Positions 17,186-25,659 of a DNA stretch of 42,887 bases are shown here, in pieces. Every line of letters begins with the position of its first letter. The stretch's first letter is position 1. A program made the position numbers and the translations under genes. Source of the DNA: Candidatus Thorarchaeota archaeon. GTDB taxonomy: Archaea > Asgardarchaeota > Thorarchaeia > Thorarchaeales > Thorarchaeaceae. Under the pieces are notes generated by a model that saw only the letters and a list, made by a program, of their open reading frames with translations, was not told the origin of the DNA and did not search any database. The stretch is taken from assembly GCA_004524565.1 (NCBI GenBank), contig SDNZ01000007.1, forward strand, positions 1 to 42,887. The letters run 5' to 3'.

Positions 17186-20100
17186 TTGGTCTACATAGAG
17201 AAGCTAGTATGCAGGGGCTTCAAATCATTTGGCCGAGACTCAGTCACTATAAAATTCAATAAAGGCTTCACATGCATTGTAGGTCCTAATGGCTCGGGCA
17301 AGTCTAATGTTATTGATGCAATATTATTCGTTCTTGGTCAATTAAGTGCAAAAACACTCCGTGCTACTGTTTTTTCAGATCTCTTGTATTCTCCGCCAAA
17401 ACCAAATATGCCACCGAAAGCAAAGTCAGCTGTAGTCGAACTTCATTTCAATAACAAAGACAGAAAAATACAGGTAGAGGCGGATCGTGTTGTCATTGAA
17501 AGAGAGTTAGATGATACAGGCAAATCTGTATGTCGAATAAACGGCAAGGTAGTCACGAGAACTGCAGTTCTTGATGTGCTTGGAGGTATAGGTGTAGATC
17601 CCAATGGGTACAACCTTGTTCTGCAGGGCGAAATAGCTCAGATGGTAAAAGTTAGTCCAAGTGAAAGACGTAAACTCATTGAAGAAATCGCTGGTATTTC
17701 AGCATATGACGAGCAGAAGGATCGTGCCCTCAAGAAACTTACCGAGAGTGAAGCTAACCTTGGTAAAGTAGATACTCAGCTCCAAGAACGTAGACGCCAA
17801 CTTGAGAAGCTTGAGGGGGAAAGAGCTGATGCCTTGCGTCATAAAGGTATGAACGAACAGATTCAGAAGTACAATGTTGATATTTTAGCTTGGAGCGTAA
17901 TCAAGGGTCGATTGAGAATTAATACAATCAATGAAACCTTGGCTCAACGTGCTGAGGAGGCTGAAGGTCTTGCGAAAGAGCTCATTGAGGTAGAAACCAA
18001 TAGTGCTACAACGGAAACCGAAGTTGATTCGATAGATCATGATATTGACCAGATAACAGGAGGAGACTCTGCTAGAATTTCTGAACAATATGGTATAGTT
18101 ACTGCTGCAGTTAACCATGTAAAATCTGACCTCGAGCGTGCTCAAGGAGAGTATGATAGATCATCAAGTGAGCGAGCACGACTGGTAGAGGGTTTGGGGC
18201 TTACTCAGGATGAAATAACACAAAATGAGAATCTGATGAGAGGCAAAAATGAGGACCTTCAAAAATTAGAGAAGGAGATAGCTTCGACTTCAGCTCAGAT
18301 TATTCGAATGGAAGAAGTCGCACAAAAAGAACAGAATACATACTATGAAACAACTCTTCGATTACAGGACCTGAATAATCAATTGCGATCACTTGATGAA
18401 GGTGTTTCAGAAGTAAGGTCGGCAATCAAATCAGACAACAGAGAGTTAGGTTCGTTATATGAGGAGATACAAGACGCTAATGAGAGTCTGGAAAAAACCT
18501 CTGAAGATATTGCAACTCTGAAAGGAATCATCCCTGAGAAGAAAGAATCACTTGAAAAGACTGAGAAGATTGAGGTTGAAAGAAAGAGCGAACTTGAAGA
18601 TATCAATAAACAGTTGAAAACTATTGATGCTGAGGTTGATGAGAGTTCAAAGATTGTTTCTACAACTCGAGAAGAACTGATTAAAGTTCAAGCTCGCCAA
18701 GATGCACTGAAGGAAGCAGAAGATGCTTTCCTAAAAAGACGTCATGCACTGGCAAAGGTCCTCGAGCTTAGAGATACAGGTACTATTGAAGGGATTCATG
18801 GCACAGTTGCAGAATTAGGGACGATAAATCCAGATTACGCAATTGCCATGGAGATTGCAGGAGGAAACAGATTATCACATATTGTTGTGGACAATGATGA
18901 TGTAGCGACAGCATGTGTTGATGCATTAAAACGTGATAGAGTGGGAAGAGCTTCATTCATTCCACTCGATAAAATCAAGTCTCAATCCCCTGGAAAACTC
19001 CCCAATGATTCTGGAGTAATAGATTTTGCGCTCAATCTCGTAAAGTTTGACCAGAAGATGCTACCTGCTTTCGAATTTGTTTTCTCAGATACAATCATCA
19101 CTGAGGATTTTGAGTCAGCAAAACGATTAGGCTTCAAGGGGCAACGTGCAGTATCTCTTGAGGGAGACCTCGTTGAACGCTCTGGTCTAATGACTGGTGG
19201 GTATTATCAAAAAAGTGGAGCGAGTCTCTCACTTCAGGTGGAGGATACAAGCCCAGAAATTATCAAACGTCTACAAGGTCTGGAATCGATACTGAAAGGG
19301 CTTCGAGAAAAACAAGATAGTTTGAGGGAACAGAAGAGAGAGATTGATCTAGAATTACAAGACCTTTCTAAGAAGAATTATCGTGAAAGAATAGAACTTG
19401 AAAAGTATGAAGAGCGCTTTGACGAACAAGAATATCGTAGTAGTGTTCTGAAAGAGAGAATCGAAAGAGCTACTCTAACGATAGGTGAATTGGAAACACA
19501 GATAGCTTCCCTTCAGGAACGTGATGATGAACTTACTGTTCAACGGGAACGTGTTATGGCCCAGAGAGACCAATGTAATGAAGATCTTACAAAATCAGAT
19601 TCATCAAAATTGAATCAAGATATCAAAGACCACAAAGAAGTACTTGAACAATATCAGAAGCAGCGAGAGAAGATGCAAAGTGATCTCACCTCTCTCAGAG
19701 TTGCACTTGATGAACGTCTTGGACCAAAGGCTGTTGAAATAGAAGCCAAGATTCAAGCACTTGATGCAGTCATCCCAGGATATGAAGAAGAGGTCAAAAG
19801 ACTGGCCTTGGGGCTAGCTGAGAGAGAGAAAGAATTTGTCAAACTTAAGGAAGAGAGAGAGCAGATTGACGAGGCTGTTAAAGACAAGAGAGTTAGACAG
19901 CTTGAACTACGAGAGAACCTTCGCAATCTGAGGATGCGACATGAGGAAATTCGCGAGGCACAGACATCAAATGAGAAGGCCGTATATAGGCTCCAGACTG
20001 AACAAAATCGTCTTGACGCAGATATTGTCGCATTCAGAGCAGAACTTGAGGAATTGACTGATGTTGATGAGGCGCTTGAAGATAGAAAAGATGAACGTGA

Positions 20101-20776
20101 ACTTACTTACAGAGAACTAGAAGAATTTCAAGAGAAGATCAAGGAAATTGAGAGAGAACTAGAAGCAATGGGTCCAGTAAATCTGAAATCGCTTACAGAT
20201 TATGACGCAGAACGAGACAGGTATGACGAGATTGTTAACAAAAAGACTCAGTTAGAAGAAGAACGGAAAGAGATTCTTGCATTCATGGAAGAGTTAGAGT
20301 CTGAAAAGACGCAAAAGTTTCTCTCAGTATACAATGAGATAGCAGACAACTTTGCCACCGTATTTGCTCAATTATCACCTGGTGGTGAAGCTGCTCTCAT
20401 GCTTGAAAATCCTGAACATCCACTCATGGGGGGCATCACAGTTCGATCAAAACCAAGAGGTAAAGAATTAGTAACTCTCGATGCAATGAGTGGCGGTGAA
20501 AAGACGATAACGGGATTGGCTCTAATCTTTGCAATTCAAATGTATAATCCAACCAGCTTTTACATCTTCGATGAGATTGATGCTGCATTAGATAATGTAA
20601 ATGCACACAATGTAGCTCTACTCATCTCTCAAATGGCAAAGGCATCGCAATTTGTAGTGGTATCGTTGAGAGATACTACTGTCAGAAAAGCAGACCTTCT
20701 CATTGGAGTGTCCAATCAGGATGGAATCTCCAAGATAGTATCAGTAGATTTGGAAGAGGTGGGTGCGGAGTCATGA
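17186..20776 (+). CDS. smc: Chromosome segregation ATPase SMC
   Basis: SMC forms a ring-shaped ATPase dimer that compacts and segregates the chromosome with the kleisin ScpA and the winged-helix ScpB. The product has nearly 1200 residues, the normal length. Walker A (GPNGSGKSN) is near residue 33, followed by a long coiled coil, a hinge near 530-670 (GTVAELGTINPDYAIAMEIA, VERSGLMTGG), the returning coil, and the C-terminal LSGGE-type signature (AMSGGEKT), Walker B (FYIFDEIDAALD) and SLRDTTVRKADLLIGV. I place the start at TTG 17186 because SMC proteins begin at the VYIEKL segment; the frame is open back to a GTG at 17159 without a clear ribosome binding site. First gene of smc-scpA-scpB. Confidence 0.97.
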   Translation: MVYIEKLVCRGFKSFGRDSVTIKFNKGFTCIVGPNGSGKSNVIDAILFVLGQLSAKTLRATVFSDLLYSPPKPNMPPKAKSAVVELHFNNKDRKIQVEADRVVIERELDDTGKSVCRINGKVVTRTAVLDVLGGIGVDPNGYNLVLQGEIAQMVKVSPSERRKLIEEIAGISAYDEQKDRALKKLTESEANLGKVDTQLQERRRQLEKLEGERADALRHKGMNEQIQKYNVDILAWSVIKGRLRINTINETLAQRAEEAEGLAKELIEVETNSATTETEVDSIDHDIDQITGGDSARISEQYGIVTAAVNHVKSDLERAQGEYDRSSSERARLVEGLGLTQDEITQNENLMRGKNEDLQKLEKEIASTSAQIIRMEEVAQKEQNTYYETTLRLQDLNNQLRSLDEGVSEVRSAIKSDNRELGSLYEEIQDANESLEKTSEDIATLKGIIPEKKESLEKTEKIEVERKSELEDINKQLKTIDAEVDESSKIVSTTREELIKVQARQDALKEAEDAFLKRRHALAKVLELRDTGTIEGIHGTVAELGTINPDYAIAMEIAGGNRLSHIVVDNDDVATACVDALKRDRVGRASFIPLDKIKSQSPGKLPNDSGVIDFALNLVKFDQKMLPAFEFVFSDTIITEDFESAKRLGFKGQRAVSLEGDLVERSGLMTGGYYQKSGASLSLQVEDTSPEIIKRLQGLESILKGLREKQDSLREQKREIDLELQDLSKKNYRERIELEKYEERFDEQEYRSSVLKERIERATLTIGELETQIASLQERDDELTVQRERVMAQRDQCNEDLTKSDSSKLNQDIKDHKEVLEQYQKQREKMQSDLTSLRVALDERLGPKAVEIEAKIQALDAVIPGYEEEVKRLALGLAEREKEFVKLKEEREQIDEAVKDKRVRQLELRENLRNLRMRHEEIREAQTSNEKAVYRLQTEQNRLDADIVAFRAELEELTDVDEALEDRKDERELTYRELEEFQEKIKEIERELEAMGPVNLKSLTDYDAERDRYDEIVNKKTQLEEERKEILAFMEELESEKTQKFLSVYNEIADNFATVFAQLSPGGEAALMLENPEHPLMGGITVRSKPRGKELVTLDAMSGGEKTITGLALIFAIQMYNPTSFYIFDEIDAALDNVNAHNVALLISQMAKASQFVVVSLRDTTVRKADLLIGVSNQDGISKIVSVDLEEVGAES

Positions 20777-21483
20777 TGGAAGATGATTCTCCCTTCTGGG
20801 CGACCCCACCATACATACTCCTAACAGATGTCCTTCAACTAGACAAGGTGGAACCTTGGAATGTTGACGTAGGAAAACTTGTAGTTGGCTTCCTGAATGA
20901 AATGAAACGTTTGGGAGATATAGATTTTCGAATATCAGGAAACGCACTTTATTCAGCCTCTGTTATTTTCATGCGTAAAACGCGGGACTTGGTTCAGCTA
21001 GGAATTTTACCACCTGAGGAGGTCGATGATGATGAAGAGCTTGAGATACCCCTCATTCGTCCTCCTTTCAGACTCACTAACCGGCGAGTGACCATTGAAG
21101 AATTACTCATAGCAATGGACCATGTGCTCAGCAAGGGAGCCCGACAAAGAAGTACTCCTACCAAGCGACAGCTCAGAACAAAGGCGGACCCAATAACATT
21201 CACAATGAATGTAGACCAAGCAAATATCGAAGAGACCATAGCAGAGGTATATGCAGATCTTCAGAAAATTCTGAAAGTCGGAGAGTCTTCGAAATTCACT
21301 GGTATTCTGATGAATAACACACGTAGGGAGATTGTCAGGGTCTTTTTCTCGATTCTATGCTTGTATGCACGTGCTTTCATCGACATCTGGATGGATGAAA
21401 ATATTATTTGGGTGAAAATGCTTGAACCACCAGCAGTCAAAAAAGATAGCGGAAAGAAAGCTGAACCTGTGATAAAGAGCTAG
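20773..21483 (+). CDS. scpA: Kleisin subunit ScpA
   Basis: ScpA bridges the two SMC heads and recruits ScpB. The 236-residue protein has the ScpA/kleisin pattern: the N-terminal LTDVLQLDKVEPWNVDVGKL helix that binds the SMC neck, DFRISGNALYSASVIFMRKT, a middle linker, and a C-terminal winged-helix segment (TNRRVTIEELLIAMDHV at about 100-115 and FTGILMNNTRREIVRVFFSI later). The ATG overlaps the smc stop codon by four bases (ATGA), so translation is probably coupled. A second ATG follows at once. Confidence 0.92.
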   Translation: MMEDDSPFWATPPYILLTDVLQLDKVEPWNVDVGKLVVGFLNEMKRLGDIDFRISGNALYSASVIFMRKTRDLVQLGILPPEEVDDDEELEIPLIRPPFRLTNRRVTIEELLIAMDHVLSKGARQRSTPTKRQLRTKADPITFTMNVDQANIEETIAEVYADLQKILKVGESSKFTGILMNNTRREIVRVFFSILCLYARAFIDIWMDENIIWVKMLEPPAVKKDSGKKAEPVIKS

Positions 21484-21492
21484 GGTGGTTTT

Positions 21493-22050
21493 ATGGACGA
21501 AGATATGATAACACTCGAAGCAGCCCTCTATGTTTCAGGAAGAGCACTGACACTGGAAGAACTAGCAAATATCATAGGAAAATCGCAATCGACTGTGCAG
21601 AAACTTCTTGACGAACTTAGTTTTGAATACAGTAAACGAAAAGGCGCTCTGGAAATTGTTGCTCTTCCACGAGACCGCTATGCAATGCAACTAAGACCAG
21701 AACTGACCCCAAGTGTGGGAAGATTGATTCCGGGTGGTCTTCTATCGTTTGCAACACTCCAAACATTGGTCTTCATTGCGTTGAAACAACCAATCATCCA
21801 ATCAGACCTAGTCACTCAACGAGGAACGCATTGTTATGATCATGTGAAAGAACTAATCGAAAAGAAATTTGTTGAGGCTGTACCGGAGGGCAGATCAAAG
21901 AATCTGACAACCACACCACTCTTTGCGGATTATTTTGGACTTGATAGTGACCGCATAAAATTGAAAGCCCAATTACGCTTCAAACTAAAACGCATCCTCG
22001 ACGAGCAAAAGGAACGTGAGGAGCAGGCAGAAAAAGGATTATCGAAATGA
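21493..22050 (+). CDS. scpB: Winged-helix condensin subunit ScpB
   Basis: ScpB dimers bind ScpA and regulate the SMC ATPase. The 185-residue protein shows the two winged helices: LEAALYVSGRALTLEELANI, STVQKLLDELSFEYSKRK, the second with FATLQTLVFIALKQPIIQSD and CYDHVKELIEKKFVEAVPEG, then TTTPLFADYFGLDS and a charged helical tail (AQLRFKLKRILDEQKEREEQ). It starts 9 bases after scpA with GGGTGGTTTT upstream. Oddity: a diverged second copy of the C-terminal tail lies 2 kb downstream behind an endonuclease gene (24001-24075), so the present 3' end may have been supplied by an inserted element. Confidence 0.93.
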   Translation: MDEDMITLEAALYVSGRALTLEELANIIGKSQSTVQKLLDELSFEYSKRKGALEIVALPRDRYAMQLRPELTPSVGRLIPGGLLSFATLQTLVFIALKQPIIQSDLVTQRGTHCYDHVKELIEKKFVEAVPEGRSKNLTTTPLFADYFGLDSDRIKLKAQLRFKLKRILDEQKEREEQAEKGLSK

Positions 22051-22059
22051 TTTATTTTG

Positions 22060-23943
22060 CTAGTTGTGGCGGGTTTCTAACCAATGCTGAAATTTCTCGA
22101 ATTTTACTACATCATTCGGAGGGGCTATAGTACCCCATAATGCAGTATCATTTTGGCTACTTGTACGTACCTCCCATAGAACAGATATTCTTCCACTCTC
22201 ATAGAAGGTTAGTACTTTCCAGCTCATCTTAGTATGAATTCCTGTATTGGTTAGTAATCTTTGTTCATCTTCAAGAAGTAGGGGTGGGGTTGATTTGATA
22301 ATTTTAAGAAGATGGTTCGCGGTTGCTGAAGTTTCGCTTTTCTTTGTCAGTTTTTTCAATACTGAACGTGATAATACAATGCTATTTTCGATGACTTCGT
22401 CTTTATCGTAGCATTTGCTATCCTTTCGGCCAAATTTCTTAATCAGACTTAGATGAGTCTGATTCACTTTGCTTTGAATTCTATATTTCTTGAGTTTAGA
22501 TGGGTCTCTGAGAACAACTCTTCTTCCGAGGATTACATATGCCATTCCGTTTTTACGAATAGATAGACAGGCTTCCTCAGGCAGTAGCTCCTCAAGGTAA
22601 CATGATTGCGTTGTTGGTGGTCCTGACAGTATGAATCGAGGTAGGTTATAGCCTTGCAAGACCTTATCTCCAGCAGGTATACCAAGTTTGAGAAGGATTC
22701 TACCAATCACTGATGGAAAGTAGAGTCCTAGCACTTTGCCCTTTGATTTTCGAGGTACAAGAGCGATATTACCGAATTGTTGAATTAATTGATGGACACG
22801 GTCTCTTCTATCAGAGTTCCATTCGGAGTACTGAATTCGATCACACTCTTGTTGAATATGCCCATCTGAACCAATAATGGCAAACAGACGAGTCATTACT
22901 TCATTGAATAGGGCATCATTGAGAATCTTCGGATTGAGAATCTGACGGCCTCTTCCTAGCTCCTTTACTTGATTGATACGACTATCGAAATCATCATTCA
23001 AGACGTTAATGATGAAACGTAGTGTTCTACCTGACAAGTAGCGTTTTTCATGTTTCAAATCAGCATTTATCGAGTCGACAGGAGCCTTCTTTGAGAAAGT
23101 GTATCCGGTCATCTGACTGATTATCTTGCTCAGGCGTACAACTCCAATTCCTCCTAGATGTCTCTGAGTGCGATGAATCAAGCTCTCTCGTGTATTCTTG
23201 TGGAAGTAGAAGAGCTCATCAGCAAGAAGTAGAAAGTGTTTCTTCACCTTCTTCTGATTCCAGATGTACAGATTGTCGTCAAGGACAGCGATACGAATTG
23301 AAGCGTTTTCTCCGAATCTCTTATCAAACTCACATTCAATCTGTTTCTGGAATCGACTAATTCTTCGGACAATTTTTTGCATATGGCTTTGATATCCTTT
23401 GTTGAATGGTTTCAGCTCAACTATATGCAGAGATTCTGAAGATGTCTTTGAAATCTCTTCAATGATGTGAGAAAGTTTCTTGATATTTTTACTCTTAGTA
23501 GACAATTTCCTAAACTGTGAATACACTCTGTAGTATGGAACATAGTGTTTTCTATATTCCATGGTCATAGAGGATTCCTTCTCTCTTAGAACTCGCTCAT
23601 TATCCAAGAGCGCTTTCATCAGAGTAGGGACAATACCCTTCTTCCAATAGAACACAGTAGTTTCAGGGATTCCAAGATTTCGAGCAAGAGAGGCAATAGA
23701 TATCTGAGGATTCATTGAACGTAACGATTTGAATTTGAAATACTTCTTGACTCGATGATAATGTTCAGGATATTTAGCATTGTCACGAAGATAGGGATGT
23801 CTTTTCAGTAGTTGATCAAATTCATTAATCGATTCTATTACTAGCCATCCTGTTCTACGTTGACGAACTTGTTCACTAGAATTTGCTATTTCATGGGTAT
23901 CTTGAATGAACATATGCTTTCCATCATCGATATCAAGAGGCAT
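22060..23943 (-). CDS. Free-standing LAGLIDADG homing endonuclease-like protein
   Basis: The 627-residue protein is basic. Residues about 81-103 form a helix-turn-helix (SIASLARNLGIPETTVFYWKKG), followed by a long helical part. Residues 351-363 (TRLFAIIGSDGHI) match the first LAGLIDADG helix with the catalytic Asp360 and Gly; SVIGRILLKLGIPAGDK (411-427) and GYNLPRFIL are the usual connecting segments of these enzymes. The second motif (YLEELLPEEACLSIRKNG, 449-466) is degenerate, with PEEA in place of the D-G core, so cleavage activity may be reduced. The ATG has a GAGGAT ribosome binding site. There are no intein splice motifs and it is antisense to scpB, so it is a stand-alone gene. It is much longer than ordinary LAGLIDADG proteins. 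Confidence 0.8.
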   Translation of the reverse strand: MPLDIDDGKHMFIQDTHEIANSSEQVRQRRTGWLVIESINEFDQLLKRHPYLRDNAKYPEHYHRVKKYFKFKSLRSMNPQISIASLARNLGIPETTVFYWKKGIVPTLMKALLDNERVLREKESSMTMEYRKHYVPYYRVYSQFRKLSTKSKNIKKLSHIIEEISKTSSESLHIVELKPFNKGYQSHMQKIVRRISRFQKQIECEFDKRFGENASIRIAVLDDNLYIWNQKKVKKHFLLLADELFYFHKNTRESLIHRTQRHLGGIGVVRLSKIISQMTGYTFSKKAPVDSINADLKHEKRYLSGRTLRFIINVLNDDFDSRINQVKELGRGRQILNPKILNDALFNEVMTRLFAIIGSDGHIQQECDRIQYSEWNSDRRDRVHQLIQQFGNIALVPRKSKGKVLGLYFPSVIGRILLKLGIPAGDKVLQGYNLPRFILSGPPTTQSCYLEELLPEEACLSIRKNGMAYVILGRRVVLRDPSKLKKYRIQSKVNQTHLSLIKKFGRKDSKCYDKDEVIENSIVLSRSVLKKLTKKSETSATANHLLKIIKSTPPLLLEDEQRLLTNTGIHTKMSWKVLTFYESGRISVLWEVRTSSQNDTALWGTIAPPNDVVKFEKFQHWLETRHN

Positions 23944-23978
23944 AGAATGCCATCCTCACTGATATTCTCTGCTCAATG

Positions 23979-23986
23979 CTATTTAT
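23979..23986 (-). promoter_or_regulatory. TATA box of the endonuclease gene
   Basis: On the minus strand GCATAAATAGC gives a TATA-like ATAAATAG at 23986-23979. The predicted start of transcription, about 25 bases on, falls near 23956, just at the GAGGAT ribosome binding site (23957-23952). The endonuclease would thus have a private promoter and a very short leader. Confidence 0.4.
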
Positions 23987-23988
23987 GC

Positions 23989-24075
23989 TCAGATTTTCTA
24001 GCCCAACTCAAATTCAAGATGAAGAAAATACTTGAGGACCAGCGAGAAGCAGAAGAAGCAGCAGGTTCTGAGTGA
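23989..24075 (+). pseudogene. Displaced 3' remnant of scpB
   Basis: Read on the plus strand this encodes a short tail, AQLKFKMKKILEDQREAEEA (from 24001), ending in TGA at 24073-24075. It lines up with the ScpB C-terminus AQLRFKLKRILDEQKEREEQ without gaps: 13 of 21 residues identical and 6 more conservative, while DNA identity over the same 63 bases is only about 56% by hand count. It has no start of its own outside sequence antisense to the endonuclease gene. It ends 3 bases from the convergent hypE stop, as an intact scpB would. I read it as the original end of scpB, cut off by the insertion. A chance match of charged helices is the alternative. Confidence 0.6.
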
Positions 24076-24078
24076 CCA

Positions 24079-25092
24079 TCAGCAAACTCGGGGTACTGGT
24101 TCACCATAGGGAATTTGAATTACTTTTCTTCCACCAATTGTAGTCTTCATCAACACTCTCGGTGTACCTTTCTGAAATTTCCCAACAACTTGAGCATCCT
24201 TAGTTGATTCATGTTTACGTAGAGCCATGATAATATCATCAGTATATTCAGGACCGACAGCCATTACGAATTTACCTTCACTGCTCATGTGCAACGGATT
24301 CAATCCCAATACATCACAAAGTGATTGAACTGCTGGACGGATTGGAATCATACTCTCCTGAATTTCCATCTCTAATTTTGATTTCGAAGCTATTTCATTG
24401 AGTGCTACAGCAGTTCCACCACGTGTAGGATCTTTCATGGCGTGAACACCACCCACATCGAGACAAGCACGAATTGGAATCCAGAGAGGAGCAACATCAC
24501 TAGTCAGAGTGGTTTCAAATTCCAAACCTTCTCGATGTGCCAAGAGTACTGTGCCATGGTCTCCAATCGGACCGGAGATGATGAGATCATCACCATCTTT
24601 CGCACCACCATCTGAGATTGGTTGGTCAAGGTAGATTTCACCAATACCTGTTGTGGACATAATGATACCATCAAGAGTGCCGACAGGCATGACCTTTGTA
24701 TCTCCTGCGACCATTGCAATATCAAGAGGTTCTATTATATCATTCAGCGACTTGAGTACTGTCTGAAGTATGTCAATCTCAGTGCCCTCTTCAATAATGA
24801 CCGTGTTCGTCATTGCAACTGGTCGTGCACCCATAACTGCAAGATCATTCACAGTCCCACAGGCGGTTAATGTGCCCAAATTACCCCCCGGGAAAAAGAT
24901 TGGGTAAACAGTATGTGCATCAGTACATACTATCAGGTTTGTACCAGAAATTTGAACAGTAGCACCGTCATCCATCTCATCGAGACCGATGGAACCTATC
25001 TTCCTTTTGCTGAATGAGGGAATTACGATTTCTTCCAGCAAACGCTGCATTATTTTACCACCGGCGCCATGAGCGGACTCTATCTTAGGCAT
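24079..25092 (-). CDS. hypE: [NiFe] hydrogenase maturation protein HypE
   Basis: HypE dehydrates the carbamoyl group delivered by HypF to make the cyanide ligands of the [NiFe] hydrogenase iron. The 337-residue protein has the family features: an N-terminal AHGAGGKIMQRL, DDGATVQI, the AIR-synthase-like ATP site (VCTDAHTV, GTVNDLAVMGARP, VAGDTKVM), MKDPTRGGTAVALNEIA and the essential C-terminal cysteine in PVPRVC. GGAGGATGAT before the ATG supports the start. HypA is encoded 0.6 kb away, separated by the S8e gene. Other hyp genes and the hydrogenase are not in the window. Confidence 0.96.
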   Translation of the reverse strand: MPKIESAHGAGGKIMQRLLEEIVIPSFSKRKIGSIGLDEMDDGATVQISGTNLIVCTDAHTVYPIFFPGGNLGTLTACGTVNDLAVMGARPVAMTNTVIIEEGTEIDILQTVLKSLNDIIEPLDIAMVAGDTKVMPVGTLDGIIMSTTGIGEIYLDQPISDGGAKDGDDLIISGPIGDHGTVLLAHREGLEFETTLTSDVAPLWIPIRACLDVGGVHAMKDPTRGGTAVALNEIASKSKLEMEIQESMIPIRPAVQSLCDVLGLNPLHMSSEGKFVMAVGPEYTDDIIMALRKHESTKDAQVVGKFQKGTPRVLMKTTIGGRKVIQIPYGEPVPRVC

Positions 25093-25195
25093 AAATCATC
25101 CTCCGAATAATGCTACGTTTCGAGATAATCTTTGATTGTATTTGAAGAGGACTATCTGGACGTCAAAATGTAAGGAGAAGTTCGCCACGAAGCAA

Positions 25196-25204
25196 GATTT
25201 AAAA
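25196..25204 (+). promoter_or_regulatory. TATA box of the S8e gene
   Basis: GATTTAAAA forms a good TATA element (TTTAAAA at 25198-25204) preceded by a purine-rich BRE-like AGCAA. The expected start of transcription is near 25226, about 25 bases before the ATG, with GAGGT (25238-25242) as the ribosome binding site. Confidence 0.6.
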
Positions 25205-25250
25205 CCACTCCAAAGAGTGCGTCATTGACCTGAAAGAGAGGTAGTCAAAA

Positions 25251-25628
25251 ATGGCCATCTGGCACAGAAGATCTAATCGTACAAGCACTGGATCCAGATT
25301 AAGACGATTCAGAAGCAAGAGAAAGTTTGAGATGGGCCGTACTCCTACTGAGACCTTGATGGGTGAAACAAAGAGGAGAACAGTCGATAGTAGAGGGAAG
25401 GCAAAGAAGACACCTGCTCTAAGAATTCAACATGTTAATGTAACAGACCCGGCAAAGGGAACCACTTTTCGTGCTGAGATTCAAGATGTTGAATCAAATC
25501 CCGCTAACATGGACTACCAACGAAGAAAGGTCATCACTAGAGGTACCATTATCAAGACCTCAAAGGGTCGTGCCAAAGTCACTAATCGCCCTGGCCAAGA
25601 CGGTATTCTGAACGCAGTACTCATCTGA
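25251..25628 (+). CDS. rps8e: Ribosomal protein S8e
   Basis: A small-subunit ribosomal protein shared by archaea and eukaryotes. The 125-residue product is very basic and has the family start AIWHRRSNRTSTGSRLRRFR, KRKFEMGRTPTETLMG and the C-terminal GTIIKTSKGRAKVTNRPGQDG with the conserved NRPGQDG. The length is normal for archaea. It has its own TATA promoter and a GAGGT ribosome binding site, and sits between the oppositely oriented hypE and hypA, so it is expressed by itself. Confidence 0.97.
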   Translation: MAIWHRRSNRTSTGSRLRRFRSKRKFEMGRTPTETLMGETKRRTVDSRGKAKKTPALRIQHVNVTDPAKGTTFRAEIQDVESNPANMDYQRRKVITRGTIIKTSKGRAKVTNRPGQDGILNAVLI

Positions 25629-25659
25629 TTTGATTCAATGGATTCCTGCATTATTATTT

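Larger units (their letters stand above)
22051..23997. mobile_element. Inferred homing-type insertion in the 3' end of scpB
   Basis: The segment between the scpB stop codon and the displaced scpB-like tail holds only one gene, a LAGLIDADG-family endonuclease in opposite orientation with its own promoter. Limits are inferred: the left side is the scpB stop at 22050 or somewhere in the scpB tail, the right side is just before the homology that begins at 24001. No terminal inverted repeats are visible, as expected for homing rather than transposition. If the element carried its own scpB tail, its true left limit lies inside scpB near 21967. Confidence 0.45.

Noticed and set aside
22060-23943. 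Intein or intron in scpB
   Set aside because: The endonuclease gene is antisense, scpB has its own stop before it, and there are no splice junction motifs, so it cannot be removed to join the two tails.
23860-24075. Independent 71-residue gene
   Set aside because: Its first part is antisense to the endonuclease gene and has no ribosome binding site; only the last part is meaningful, as the scpB-like remnant.
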